Notes: generated from the sequence alone by a model not told the origin. DNA of 64,000 nucleotides from Methylibium sp035762065 (GCF_035762065.1 NZ_DASTPW010000043.1:1-64000); one strand, 5' to 3'. Positions 18,024 through 27,454 are shown, counted from the stretch's first letter. Numbers and translations are program-made.

Positions 18024-18325
18024 CAGTCATCGTGACATTTGTCCTATTGCGATCGTGATACCGGCTGGGGCAAGCTCGCCGACAGCGAACGGTGCGAAAA
18101 AGTAAATCACGGAAGTTCATGAAGCGGGTGCATGCGACGCGGTCTCTGATCGTGGGGGGCTGGGTTAAGGCCAGCTTGACTGATGCGTGGCAGCTAGCTG
18201 CTTCGACTAATAGAGCGTGTTGCAGTTCGGATTGAGACCACCAACGATATTGCAGCCCACCAAGGGCGCCTTCCAACGCAAATGGATGATCAGCACAATT
18301 TGTAAAACTCTCGTGAAAGCTTGGA
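18024..18325. other. AT-richer intergenic region before the small genes
   Basis: About 300 bases, visibly poorer in GC than the secretion genes upstream. A 38-codon frame starting near 18119 is present but has no support. It probably contains the promoter of the small-gene/RTX transcript. Confidence 0.4.
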
Positions 18326-18472
18326 ATGACTTCAAAAGTTTGCGACGCAATTGAAGATTTGGACAAGTTGTTTTTGCAAATGCAAGCTGCAAATTCCAAT
18401 AAAACGACGGGCGAACCAGCGATGCAGGGGCTTGTAGACAAAGTTGATTCTGTTGTCGCATTCTGGAGGTAG
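18326..18472 (+). CDS. Small protein of 48 residues upstream of the RTX gene
   Basis: ATG at 18326 to TAG at 18472. The product begins MTSKVCDAIEDLDKLFLQMQ and ends VDSVVAFWR; it is acidic, with a helical N-terminal part and no transmembrane segment. Codon use is AT-rich, like its two downstream neighbours. The stop codon lies between the GGAGG ribosome site and the start codon of the next small gene (four-base gap), the arrangement expected for coupled genes in one operon. No family recognised. A chaperone- or immunity-like role for the RTX protein is only a guess. The ribosome site of this gene is weak, so the start is uncertain. Confidence 0.5.
   Translation: MTSKVCDAIEDLDKLFLQMQAANSNKTTGEPAMQGLVDKVDSVVAFWR
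18465..18469 (+). promoter_or_regulatory. Strong ribosome site that decides a TTG start
   Basis: GGAGG six bases before TTG at 18476. No ATG lies at a suitable distance in this frame, so this site is the main support for the TTG start of the small membrane protein. Confidence 0.65.
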
Positions 18473-18475
18473 GAA

Positions 18476-18748
18476 TTGAGCGCGCATCTAAGACCCAAAA
18501 AACAGACAATCGTATTGGCATGCTCTGCGATTGGCGGCTTCATTGTTGAGCGATTGCTTCAAACTGAAGTCTTGCCGCAAATTTTTAATGCATTAAATTT
18601 CGCCCCCGTGATAATTGCCATCGCCACTGGGCTGTATTTGCTCCCATCAAAAATTAGGGGCAACGAAATGAATCGACCCATCTTTATTATATTTTTAATC
18701 GCGGCCGGCTGGTCGGTTGGCGGCATCTGGGCTCTTAAACTAAATTGA
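18476..18748 (+). CDS. Small two-helix membrane protein encoded before the RTX protein
   Basis: 90 residues from a TTG start supported by GGAGG. Two hydrophobic segments are visible, about 13-55 (TIVLACSAIGGFIV with a following FAPVIIAIATGLYLL) and 67-88 (PIFIIFLIAAGWSVGGIWAL), separated by a short basic loop, PSKIRGNEMNR. It ends nine bases before the RTX start and shares its AT-rich codon use. It could be a holin-like, immunity or assembly protein for the RTX product; there is no homology-based evidence for any of these. Confidence 0.68.
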   Translation: MSAHLRPKKQTIVLACSAIGGFIVERLLQTEVLPQIFNALNFAPVIIAIATGLYLLPSKIRGNEMNRPIFIIFLIAAGWSVGGIWALKLN

Positions 18749-18757
18749 GGACTGTAT

Positions 18758-21700
18758 ATGGCAACAATCTGGGGTGCAGCTGAGGGCTTGATTTCTGCTG
18801 GAGACAAATTTGTGTCTGCCATCCAGAGCGGATCGAGCGGGCAATGGGGGGATGCAAAAGTAAGTGCGACGCAGTCGCTCAACGCCTTGATTGGCGCACT
18901 TACCGATTCCGGATTCTTCAAATATTCAGGCGGCGCGTCGGCCCTTTATGATCTTAATGCGTCTTTTGGCAATCTGTACAATGCGACAAACGCTCTTGAT
19001 GCGCTTCGTTATACTGCGGATGCCTTGGCGACTGTTGGGTCATTAATGGCGTTGGCGCCAGCGCCCCACGCTAAAGCGATAGGTATTGCTTTAAGCATCG
19101 GGATGACGGCTATCAAGCGAGGAATCGAAACTTACCAGGGAAGTGGCAGTGCTGGGGACATCGAGCTTCCTTCGGTTGTTATTCCGTACCTGCCTCCAGG
19201 CGTGAAGGAATACGATTGGTGGAGCATTCCTGACGGCATTCTTTCACCTACGATTGGCGCGACTCCAGACCCGTTGATTAGAGTAATCCGTTACGTCGAT
19301 CCCTTGGTACTGGACCTTGACGGAGACGGCTTGGAGATTACTCCTCTAGGGCACGGTGTTGTCTTTGATGCTAACGGCGATGGAATCAAGAATGGAACCG
19401 CATGGATAGGTGGTGATGACGGCTTGCTGGTTTGGGATCGCAATGGCAACGGCAGCATCGATTCGGGCGTCGAACTGTTCGGCGATGAAACTATTCTCGC
19501 CGATGGTCTGAAAGCTCCGCACGGCTTTGCTGCACTAAGTGACATCGATCGCGGGAGCGTTGTTAATGGCGCCGCCGTTGGTGCTCGTGACGGAGTATTC
19601 GACGCGCGTGATGCGGAGTACACCAGCTTGCGCATTTGGCGCGATGTCAATCAAGACGGGATCAGCCAAGCCACCGAACTAACTAATCTGGCTGAGGCCG
19701 GTGTGCAAAGCATTGGTCTTTCAAGCCAGCCGTTTCCAAATGCCACTTACCAAGATGCTATCCTGGCGCGGAATGGAAGTTTCACCCGCACGAGCGGCAG
19801 CCCAGGCCAAGCAGGCAGCTTCATCCTTGTGCAGAACAATTTCGTGAGCCAGTTCGCTCCACTCGAAGTTAGTGGAGCGGCAGAAGCTTTACCTGACATT
19901 ACTGGTACAGGCTGGGTCCGGAACTTGCGTGAAGCTGCAACCGTGAGCCCGGAACTCATTGCGTTGATCGAATCAGTGCAAAGCGCTGGACCGAGGTCTG
20001 AATACACAAATGCAGTGTCCAATTTATTACGCGAATGGGGCAACGATTCTGTGTACAACAACGCCAGTCGGCAGGCATTGGCAGCAGGGTACGGCTTGAT
20101 TCTGAGTGAGCCTGTCGGGGAACAAGAACGCGGCTGGATGGACTTGGCCATCAGAGCGAACGAGGTAGACCGTAATACATTCCGTGAGTCACTTTCGGAC
20201 ACTGACCGGAGCAAGTTCGACGCTATGCGCGAGCGAATGATCGGCGGGCTAGAAAGGCTTTACGCATATGAGGCTTTCACCGGCCATACTTTTCTGACCT
20301 GGTCGCAGGTGCATGACGATGCAACGAACTTCGTGCCTCGACCGGTCCAGACCTGGGGCCGATTGATAGAAACATCGGTACCATTTTCGCAGGTTTTACA
20401 CGACAACCGCGTCGCTGTTCCTGCAAGCCAAACCGGCTACATCCGTGTCGATATTCCGCTTCCACCCGCTAACACGCCTGAGCCATACCTAAACAGCTTG
20501 TGGAATCGACTGGTTAACGATGCAAGCACCAGTCTTTTGGCTAGTATGCGCCTTCCAAATTATCTTGATATGGTGGACGTGAGCGTCTCAGAGCAGAGAG
20601 TCGTTTTCGATTTTACTCGGCTTGATGAGGCGCTGATCGAGGCAAATGCGGCTAGCGCCCACGAGGGTGCTGCGCTTTTTCTCGATGTGTACCAAGTGTT
20701 CGGCGACATGCTTAACAGCTTGGGCTGGAGTGGAGCCGCGCAAATGAACGCGCTGATGCAAAGGGCTGTGACCGACGCAAACGTTGTACGCGCGCTTGCC
20801 GCAAGAAGCATAAATATCTTTGGGGCCGAAGCTGTCGTCGGGACCGACGGCGATGACGCGTATCTTGGAGGTACTGACTTTACTCGTTTCAACGCGGGCG
20901 CAGGTAATGACATTATTTACGGCGACGCTGGCGATGATTTCCTATCCGGAGACGCCGGCGATGATTTGATCTTTGGTGGCGAAGATAACGATCAGTTATA
21001 TGGTGGCGATGGGCATGATGTTTATGTGGGTGGTCTCGGCGATGATTCTATGTATGATAGCTCCACAAGCAGTGATGACGCTTATCGTTTTGCTCGCGGG
21101 AATGGTCAAGATACCATCGCTGACTACGGTGGTGTTGATCGCGTTGATCTGATGGGGCTGAATGCGTTAGACGTTGCCAGCGTGCGCGCCGGCTATGGCC
21201 TTACGGTGAATTTCACGACCGGCGACAGCGTGAATGTCGCTCGCATGTTCGACTACGCTGGGGCGGTTGATTCTGCCCGCGCGATCGAGAGCCTGCGTTT
21301 TGCCGATGGGACCAGCTGGGATATTGCAAGGCTTCGAACTGAAGCGCTTCGCGGTACGGCCGGAGAAGACATCATTTCCGGTTTCAATACAAACGACCAC
21401 ATCCAAGGCTGGGCGGGCGCTGATGGCCTTTCAGGCCTCGACGGCAACGATACCCTCGACGGCGGCGACGGCAACGACGCGCTCAGTGGTGGTGAAGGCA
21501 ACGACGTATTTATTGGCGGCACCGGCGATGACCGATTTTATGATTACGCCTCGAGTTCTGATATTTACCGATTCGGTCGCGGCGATGGTCGCGATTATAT
21601 TCACGATTCTGACGGCGCCGACCGCTACGAGTTAACAAACCTAAATGCTGTTGATGTCCAAAGCGTGAGACGTAGCGGTGGCGGCGGTTCCGACTTGGCC

Positions 21701-24700
21701 ATTGATTTTGGTGGCACAGATAGTCTTACGCTGGGCTACGCGTTCGATTGGAGCAGCGGCGCAACCTATGCGTCATTTGAAAATGACGGGCTGTACTTTT
21801 CGGACGGCACTCATTGGAACGTCGATCGGTTGCGTAGTGAAGCATTGCGCGGCACGGCAGGTGCCGATGCCGTGCTCGGATTCGAAACAAATGACGCCAT
21901 CAATGGCGGCGAAGGTAATGATACCCTGCAGGGTCACGGAGGCAACGACATCCTCGAAGGCGGCCACGGTATTGACGAAATCCAGGGGCAATTTGGATCT
22001 GACACCCTGACCGGCGGGGCTGGCGACGATCAAATGTTCGGCGATGGCCCTAGCGACGGTGCTGGAGGGAACGACGTGCTCGAAGGTGGCGCCGGAAACG
22101 ACTATCTGGTCGGCGGGTTTGGTGGCGACACGTATATCTTTCGACGGGGCGATGGACAGGATACCATTGACAATGGTAGAAGCGCGTGGAATAGGGGGAT
22201 AGCTGCTGAGGCAGGAAAACAAGACGTGCTACAATTCGGTCTTGGCATTGCGCCTGCCGATGTCTTGTTGAGTAGAAATCTGGCCGACTTGATTTTGCGT
22301 ATAGTCGAAAGTAATGATCAGGTCACAATTCGTGACTACTTTGCAGGCGGCGGTTCCATCACGAACGGTTTCGGCTATGCACTCGAAGCGATTGCTTTTG
22401 TAGACGGTACTCGCTGGGGTGTGACCGACATATTAGCTCGCATGCCTGACCCGGCCACGTACGCCGACGACAATATCAATGGCACCGCCGGTAATGACAT
22501 CATCGATGCGTTGGATGGCAATGACACCGTCCGCGGGCAAGGAGGCGATGACGTCATCGACGGCGGGTTGGGCAGTGATGTCTTGTTTGGCGGCGCGGGC
22601 AACGATATATACATTGTCAATGCGACAGGCGACATTGCGAGCGAGAATGCCAACGAGGGTACCGACACGATTCGGTCCGCTGTGACCTGGACGCTCGGTG
22701 CCAACATCGAAAACCTCACCCTCACCGGCACCGCCAACATCAATGCCACCGGCAACGAGCTGACCAACACCCTGCTCGGCAACGCAGGCAACAACCGCCT
22801 CGACGGCGGTGCGGGCGCCGACGCCATGACTGGCAACACCGGCAACGACGCCTACCTCGTAGACAACGCCAGCGACACGACGATCGAAGCCGCTGGCGGC
22901 GGCACCGACCTCGTCGAGGCTTCAGTGAGTTGGACGCTCTCGGCCGAAATCGAGAATCTCACTCTCACCGGCACCGCCGTGATCGACGCCACTGGCAACA
23001 CCCTCGCCAACACCCTGCGCGGCAACGCCGCCAACAACACCCTCGACGGCGGCCTGGGCAACGACACCATGTTCGGCGGCCTGGGCGACGATACCTACGT
23101 CGTCGATGCCCTCACCGACGTGGTCATCGAGAGCGCCAGCGAAGGCACCGACACCATCCAGACCGCCCTTACCTGGACGCTCGGCGGCAACGTCGAAAAC
23201 CTCACCCTCACCGGCAACGCCGCCGTCGATGGCGCCGGCAACGGCTGGGCCAATGTGCTCACCGGCAACAGCGCCGCGAACCGCCTCAGTGGCGCAGGCG
23301 GGGCCGATATGCTGGCAGGTGGTGCAGGCAACGACACCTATGTGGTCGATGCCACCGACGTGGTGGTCGAACTGGCCGGGGGCGGCTACGACGCCATCGA
23401 GTCCTCGGCGCATCACACCCTGAACGCCGAAGTCGAAATGCTCACCCTGACCGGCACGAGCAACTACAACGGCACCGGCAACGCCTCGGCCAACACCCTC
23501 ATCGGCAACGCCGGCTACAACCGCCTGGACGGCGGCTTGGGAGCCGACGCGATGACTGGCGGCGCCGGTAACGACACCTACGTTGTCGACAACGTCGGCG
23601 ACACCACCTTGGAGCTAGCCGCAGGCGGCACCGACCTGGTCGAGTCATCGATCAGCTGGACGCTCGCCGCCGAGGTCGAGAACCTCACGCTCACGGGCAT
23701 CGCCGCGATCAACGGCATCGGCAACACCGTGGCCAACACCCTGCGCGGCAACGCCGGCAACAACGTGCTCGATGGCGCGGCGGGCAGCGACAGCATGTTC
23801 GGCGGTGCCGGCAACGACACCTATGTGGTCGATGACGCCGGCGACCGCGTGACCGAACTTGTCAACGAAGGCATCGACACCGTGCAGTCCGCCGTGACGT
23901 GGACGCTGGGCGCGGAACTTGAAAACCTCACCCTCACCGGCACAGCAGTCATTGACGGCGTGGGCAATTCCGTCAACAACGTGCTCACCGGCAACGCCGC
24001 CGCCAACCGGCTCGACGGCAGGGCTGGCGGCGACACGATGGCCGGCGCAGCCGGCGATGACGTGTACCTCGTCGACGATGCGCTCGACGTCGTGATCGAG
24101 GCCGCGGGCCAAGGCATCGACCGCGTCGAGACGGCCCTCAGCCACACCTTGAGCGCCAACGTCGAGAACCTTACGTTGACCGGCACCGGCGACATCAACG
24201 CCACCGGCAACGCCCTGGCCAACACGCTGATCGGCAACGCCCGGATCAATCGCCTCGATGGCGGCGCCGGCGCCGACACGATGACCGGCGGGGCGGGCAA
24301 CGACACCTACGTCGTGGACTCCGCGGGCGACGTGCTGAGCGAGCTGGCCGGTGGAGGCACCGATACCGTCGAAGCCTCCATCAGCTGGACCTTGGGCGAT
24401 CAGTTGGAAAACCTCACCCTGACCGGCACGGCAGCGATCAACGCCACAGGCAACGGCGCCGCGAACACGTTGCGCGGCAACGCCGGCAATAACCTGCTCA
24501 ACGGCCTGGCTGGCAACGACGTGATGCTGGGTGGCGTGGGCAACGACACCTACGTCGTCGATGCCACCGGCGACGTGGTGACAGAGAACGCGAACGAAGG
24601 CCTCGACATTGTTCAGTCTTCGGTCACCTGGACCTTGGGCGCTAACTTGGAGAACCTCATGCTGACCGGTACTGCGGCCATCAACGGCACCGGCAACACG

Positions 24701-26239
24701 CAAGACAACATGCTCACCGGCAACACCGCCGCGAACATGCTGACCGGTGGCGCGGGCAACGACACGCTCAACGGCGGCGCCGGCAACGACGCGCTGATCG
24801 GCGGCGCCGGCAACGACACCTACGTCGTCGATGCCGCCACCGACGTAGTGACCGAGATCGCGAACGAAGGTACGGACACCGTCGAGTCCTCGGTGACGTG
24901 GACCCTTGGTGCCAACGTCGAGAACTTGGTCTTGACCGGCACCACGGCGATCAACGGCACCGGCAATGCCTTAAACAATGTGCTCACGGGCAATGCCGCC
25001 AACAACACGCTCACCGGCGGGGCGGGCAACGACACCCTCGAGGGCGGCGCGGGCACCGACACGCTGGTAGGCGGCGCAGGCGAGGACAGCTACTTCGTCG
25101 ATGTCAGCACCGACGTGGTGACCGAGAACGCCAACGAGGGCGCCGACACCGTCAACAGCGCCGTCACGTGGACGCTGGGCAACAACCTGGAGAACCTAAC
25201 CCTGACCGGCACGGCGGCCATCAACGCCACCGGCAACACCCTCGCCAACACGCTGCGCGGCAATGCAGCCAACAACGTGCTCAATGGCGGCACCGGCAAC
25301 GACTCCCTGCTCGGCGGCGCAGGGGACGATACGTACGTGGTCGACGTCGCCACAGATGTCGTGACCGAGGCCGCCAACGAAGGCACCGACACCGTTCAGT
25401 CCGCCGTGACCTGGACGCTCGGCAACAACCTGGAGAACCTGACGCTCACCGGCACCACGGCCATCAACGGCACCGGCAATGCCCTGGCCAACGTGCTCAC
25501 CGGCAACAGCGCCAACAACACGCTGAACGGCGGCGCCGGCAACGACGTGCTCGATGGGGGCACCGGCAACGACACGATGCTCGGCGGGGCGGGCGATGAC
25601 AGCTACTTCGTCAACGTCACCACCGACGTGGTGACCGAGAACGCCAACGAGGGCACCGACACGGTCAACAGCGCGGTCACCTGGACCCTGGGCAACAACC
25701 TCGAGAACCTCACGCTCACGGGGACCACCGCCATCAACGGCACCGGCAACGCCTTGGCCAACACACTGACGGGCAATGCGGCAGCAAACACGCTCACGGG
25801 CGGTGAAGGTGCCGACATCTACATCGGCGGCGCCGGCAACGACACGCTCACCGACACCTCGACGACTTCGGCCGACGTCTACCGCTTCGGCCGTGGCGAT
25901 GCGCAGGACACGGTGCGTGACTCGGGCGGCAGCGACCGGCTGGAGTTCCTGAGCGGGATCGCCACTGACCAGATCTGGCTACGTCGGGTCGGCTCGGATC
26001 TGGAGGTCAGCGTCATCGGCACGAACGACCGAATGACGGTAGGCAACTGGTACGGCAGCACGGCCAACCGCATCGAGACTCTGCAGACGGCGGGCGGCCT
26101 GCGCCTGCTCGACAGCCGTGTTCAGGCGCTGGTCGATGCGATGGCGGCCTTCGCACCACCGGCCGTAGGCCAGACGACGCTGCCGCCAACTTACAGCACG
26201 GCCTTGAGTGCAACCATCGCAGCGAACTGGCAGCCTTGA
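18758..26239 (+). CDS. Giant RTX/EF-hand calcium-binding protein exported by type I secretion
   Basis: 2,493 residues. GAGG precedes the ATG. Residues 1-180 contain amphipathic and hydrophobic helices. Residues 185-310 hold four calcium-loop motifs (DLDGDGLEI, DANGDGIKNG, DRNGNGSIDSG, DVNQDGIS) and GVELFGDET, the arrangement seen in FrpC-like proteins. Residues 340-690 match nothing I recognise. Three blocks of GGxGxDxLx nonapeptides with YRFGRGDGRD-type linkers follow (about 700-1240), then 13 tandem units centred on ENLTLTGT and GGAGNDTYVVD (about 1305-2350). The C-terminus (VGNWYGS, VDAMAAFAPP, ending IAANWQP) is the HCBP-related type I export signal region. Toxin, adhesin or surface-layer roles are all possible. 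The 5' half is AT-richer than the 3' half, so the gene looks chimeric. Confidence 0.93.
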   Translation: MATIWGAAEGLISAGDKFVSAIQSGSSGQWGDAKVSATQSLNALIGALTDSGFFKYSGGASALYDLNASFGNLYNATNALDALRYTADALATVGSLMALAPAPHAKAIGIALSIGMTAIKRGIETYQGSGSAGDIELPSVVIPYLPPGVKEYDWWSIPDGILSPTIGATPDPLIRVIRYVDPLVLDLDGDGLEITPLGHGVVFDANGDGIKNGTAWIGGDDGLLVWDRNGNGSIDSGVELFGDETILADGLKAPHGFAALSDIDRGSVVNGAAVGARDGVFDARDAEYTSLRIWRDVNQDGISQATELTNLAEAGVQSIGLSSQPFPNATYQDAILARNGSFTRTSGSPGQAGSFILVQNNFVSQFAPLEVSGAAEALPDITGTGWVRNLREAATVSPELIALIESVQSAGPRSEYTNAVSNLLREWGNDSVYNNASRQALAAGYGLILSEPVGEQERGWMDLAIRANEVDRNTFRESLSDTDRSKFDAMRERMIGGLERLYAYEAFTGHTFLTWSQVHDDATNFVPRPVQTWGRLIETSVPFSQVLHDNRVAVPASQTGYIRVDIPLPPANTPEPYLNSLWNRLVNDASTSLLASMRLPNYLDMVDVSVSEQRVVFDFTRLDEALIEANAASAHEGAALFLDVYQVFGDMLNSLGWSGAAQMNALMQRAVTDANVVRALAARSINIFGAEAVVGTDGDDAYLGGTDFTRFNAGAGNDIIYGDAGDDFLSGDAGDDLIFGGEDNDQLYGGDGHDVYVGGLGDDSMYDSSTSSDDAYRFARGNGQDTIADYGGVDRVDLMGLNALDVASVRAGYGLTVNFTTGDSVNVARMFDYAGAVDSARAIESLRFADGTSWDIARLRTEALRGTAGEDIISGFNTNDHIQGWAGADGLSGLDGNDTLDGGDGNDALSGGEGNDVFIGGTGDDRFYDYASSSDIYRFGRGDGRDYIHDSDGADRYELTNLNAVDVQSVRRSGGGGSDLAIDFGGTDSLTLGYAFDWSSGATYASFENDGLYFSDGTHWNVDRLRSEALRGTAGADAVLGFETNDAINGGEGNDTLQGHGGNDILEGGHGIDEIQGQFGSDTLTGGAGDDQMFGDGPSDGAGGNDVLEGGAGNDYLVGGFGGDTYIFRRGDGQDTIDNGRSAWNRGIAAEAGKQDVLQFGLGIAPADVLLSRNLADLILRIVESNDQVTIRDYFAGGGSITNGFGYALEAIAFVDGTRWGVTDILARMPDPATYADDNINGTAGNDIIDALDGNDTVRGQGGDDVIDGGLGSDVLFGGAGNDIYIVNATGDIASENANEGTDTIRSAVTWTLGANIENLTLTGTANINATGNELTNTLLGNAGNNRLDGGAGADAMTGNTGNDAYLVDNASDTTIEAAGGGTDLVEASVSWTLSAEIENLTLTGTAVIDATGNTLANTLRGNAANNTLDGGLGNDTMFGGLGDDTYVVDALTDVVIESASEGTDTIQTALTWTLGGNVENLTLTGNAAVDGAGNGWANVLTGNSAANRLSGAGGADMLAGGAGNDTYVVDATDVVVELAGGGYDAIESSAHHTLNAEVEMLTLTGTSNYNGTGNASANTLIGNAGYNRLDGGLGADAMTGGAGNDTYVVDNVGDTTLELAAGGTDLVESSISWTLAAEVENLTLTGIAAINGIGNTVANTLRGNAGNNVLDGAAGSDSMFGGAGNDTYVVDDAGDRVTELVNEGIDTVQSAVTWTLGAELENLTLTGTAVIDGVGNSVNNVLTGNAAANRLDGRAGGDTMAGAAGDDVYLVDDALDVVIEAAGQGIDRVETALSHTLSANVENLTLTGTGDINATGNALANTLIGNARINRLDGGAGADTMTGGAGNDTYVVDSAGDVLSELAGGGTDTVEASISWTLGDQLENLTLTGTAAINATGNGAANTLRGNAGNNLLNGLAGNDVMLGGVGNDTYVVDATGDVVTENANEGLDIVQSSVTWTLGANLENLMLTGTAAINGTGNTQDNMLTGNTAANMLTGGAGNDTLNGGAGNDALIGGAGNDTYVVDAATDVVTEIANEGTDTVESSVTWTLGANVENLVLTGTTAINGTGNALNNVLTGNAANNTLTGGAGNDTLEGGAGTDTLVGGAGEDSYFVDVSTDVVTENANEGADTVNSAVTWTLGNNLENLTLTGTAAINATGNTLANTLRGNAANNVLNGGTGNDSLLGGAGDDTYVVDVATDVVTEAANEGTDTVQSAVTWTLGNNLENLTLTGTTAINGTGNALANVLTGNSANNTLNGGAGNDVLDGGTGNDTMLGGAGDDSYFVNVTTDVVTENANEGTDTVNSAVTWTLGNNLENLTLTGTTAINGTGNALANTLTGNAAANTLTGGEGADIYIGGAGNDTLTDTSTTSADVYRFGRGDAQDTVRDSGGSDRLEFLSGIATDQIWLRRVGSDLEVSVIGTNDRMTVGNWYGSTANRIETLQTAGGLRLLDSRVQALVDAMAAFAPPAVGQTTLPPTYSTALSATIAANWQP
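22681..25800 (+). repeat. Tandem coding repeats of about 243 bp within the RTX gene, with a 3-unit super-period
   Basis: Thirteen units, each starting near SxTWTLGANVENLTLTG. Most are 81 codons; units 9, 10 and 12 carry an extra nonapeptide and are 90 codons. Units 1, 4 and 7 share NTLIGN and AMTG-type cores, units 2, 5 and 8 share NTLRGN, and units 3 and 6 share NVLTGN. ATGAC(T/C)GGC of units 1, 4 and 7 lies at 22826, 23552 and 24281, spaced 726 and 729 bases. This indicates duplication of a three-unit block. Confidence 0.85.
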
Positions 26240-26679
26240 CGTAGTCGCTTGACCTCGCCGTCGGCATCGCTTGGGCGGTGCCGGCGGTGGGGAACAGCCA
26301 ATGGCGTTCTCACGGGCGCTGGCGGGACCTGGTGGGTGGAGCCCGAATGGGGACCGCGCGTGCTGGGGACGTCGCTTGCGGTGATCGCCACGTTCTGCCG
26401 AGAAGGCGGGTTCGCGAAGCGACTTCTGGGGAGGGGCGCAATCCCCGACGTTGTTTTCGCTGAATTGCGGCGCTAAGTCCCTGTTCCGGGCGCGGCGAGT
26501 TCCCTGTTTTCTGAACACGCAGAAGACGCGTCATCACGCGCAAGTGACGGTCACGTTTGATCTTTCTCGTCGGTACTTCGCCACAGTCGGCTGACAAAGG
26601 TACGAAAAGTCCCTGTTAAGGCCCCTCGCACCGCTGAGACGGGTTCGCTGAGGACTCGGCCCACCGCCAGCTAGTCCGA
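26240..26679. other. Non-coding stretch with three TCCCTGTT copies
   Basis: Downstream of the RTX gene. TCCCTGTT occurs at 26478, 26501 and 26609, a pattern I associate with sequence flanking serine-recombinase loci. No supported gene. Confidence 0.45.
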
Positions 26680-26703
26680 GCCCGCGCCCGTCGCGGGCTT
26701 TTT
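26680..26703 (+). terminator. Rho-independent terminator
   Basis: Stem GCCCGCG (26680-26686) pairs with CGCGGGC (26692-26698), followed by TTTTT. It is placed to end plus-strand transcription from the RTX operon, about 440 bases after the RTX stop. Confidence 0.75.
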
Positions 26704-26840
26704 CTTGGGCGGGCCCGCGCGGTGCGGGCCAGCGCGGCGATGGGGTTTCTCAGAGCGCGCTGTTTGCCGGCGCTGGGCGCGTTCGTCGAGGCCTTTCTCA
26801 GTAGGGTCAGTCGACGGTACGGATAAGTGCATCGCCCAAC

Positions 26841-26863
26841 AAAAAGACCCCGCACTGCGGGGC
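26841..26863 (-). terminator. Rho-independent terminator of the recombinase-associated ORF
   Basis: On the minus strand CCCCGC, three-base loop, GCGGGG, then TTTTT. It lies 24 bases past the stop of the minus-strand gene at 26887. Confidence 0.78.
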
Positions 26864-26886
26864 CAGCCCTGCGACGCGGCGGACCG

Positions 26887-27282
26887 CTAGTCGCTCATGC
26901 CCAACAAGCGCCTTTGAGCTCCCCACTCGATCGGCAACTCGCCGATCCGGTTCAGCCGTTCGGCGGTTAAATCGGGTGGCACTTCACCCGTCCGGATGCG
27001 CCCCACGATGTCCGGCGTAAGCAGTGCCAGCCGCATCACCCGCGCGACGTGGGGCGATCCGACACCATCCCGCGCGGCGACCTCGGCCAGACGATTGCAC
27101 TCACCCGAGGCCAGCGCAGCGAACCATCGCTGCGCCTTCGCAATCAAGGCAACCAACTTCGCATCGACCGCCGCTGCTTCGGCGACCGTTCGATCCCCGA
27201 CGATCAGTCGCATCGCCATGCCGCACCGCTTGAGCTGCACAGGCACGTCGAGTTGAACTGTCCATGAGCAGCCCACCTTCAC
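26887..27282 (-). CDS. Serine-recombinase-associated protein (C-terminal module family)
   Basis: 131 residues from a GTG at 27282. The sequence LDVPVQLKRCGMAMRLIVGD, then KLVALIAKAQRWFAALASGE, VARVMRLALLTPDIV and GELPIEWGAQRRLLG is the pattern of the short ORF or C-terminal module that accompanies phage-type large serine recombinases in many proteobacteria. It resembles a helix-turn-helix with a fixed end. The recombinase catalytic part is not present upstream, where the PIP box and effector gene lie divergently. So it is an orphaned remnant or a stand-alone relic of a mobile element. A terminator follows it. Confidence 0.7.
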   Translation of the reverse strand: MKVGCSWTVQLDVPVQLKRCGMAMRLIVGDRTVAEAAAVDAKLVALIAKAQRWFAALASGECNRLAEVAARDGVGSPHVARVMRLALLTPDIVGRIRTGEVPPDLTAERLNRIGELPIEWGAQRRLLGMSD

Positions 27283-27311
27283 GGCCAGCGGGGCGTGCGA
27301 CGGCCCGGACG

Positions 27312-27336
27312 TTCGCGTTCACAGCCATCGCTTCGG
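27312..27336 (+). promoter_or_regulatory. PIP/hrpII box upstream of the effector-like gene
   Basis: TTCGC (27312-27316), 15 bases, TTCGG (27332-27336): an exact match to the TTCGB-N15-TTCGB element recognised by HrpX/HrpB-type AraC activators of type III secretion genes. An imperfect -10 TCAAAT follows after 31 bases (27368-27373). Transcription would begin near 27380, giving a leader of about 75 bases to the ATG at 27455. Confidence 0.8.
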
Positions 27337-27454
27337 CTCGCTGAAGCCACAGGCGGGCCCGGGCATTTCAAATGGGGCAATACAGGTCTTGGCTCCCAGG
27401 CGAACGCCCGAGAGTCGCCGCCCCATGGGGTGCGACCGATGCAAAGGCCCCCGA

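Noticed and set aside
18119..18235. 38-codon plus-strand ORF starting MKRVHATRSL
   Set aside because: Only a weak ribosome site, no coupling to the next gene and unremarkable composition.
22681..25800. Regular DNA repeats that could be read as a CRISPR-like array
   Set aside because: The repeats are coding, in frame, 243-270 bases long and without unique short spacers; they are RTX protein repeats.
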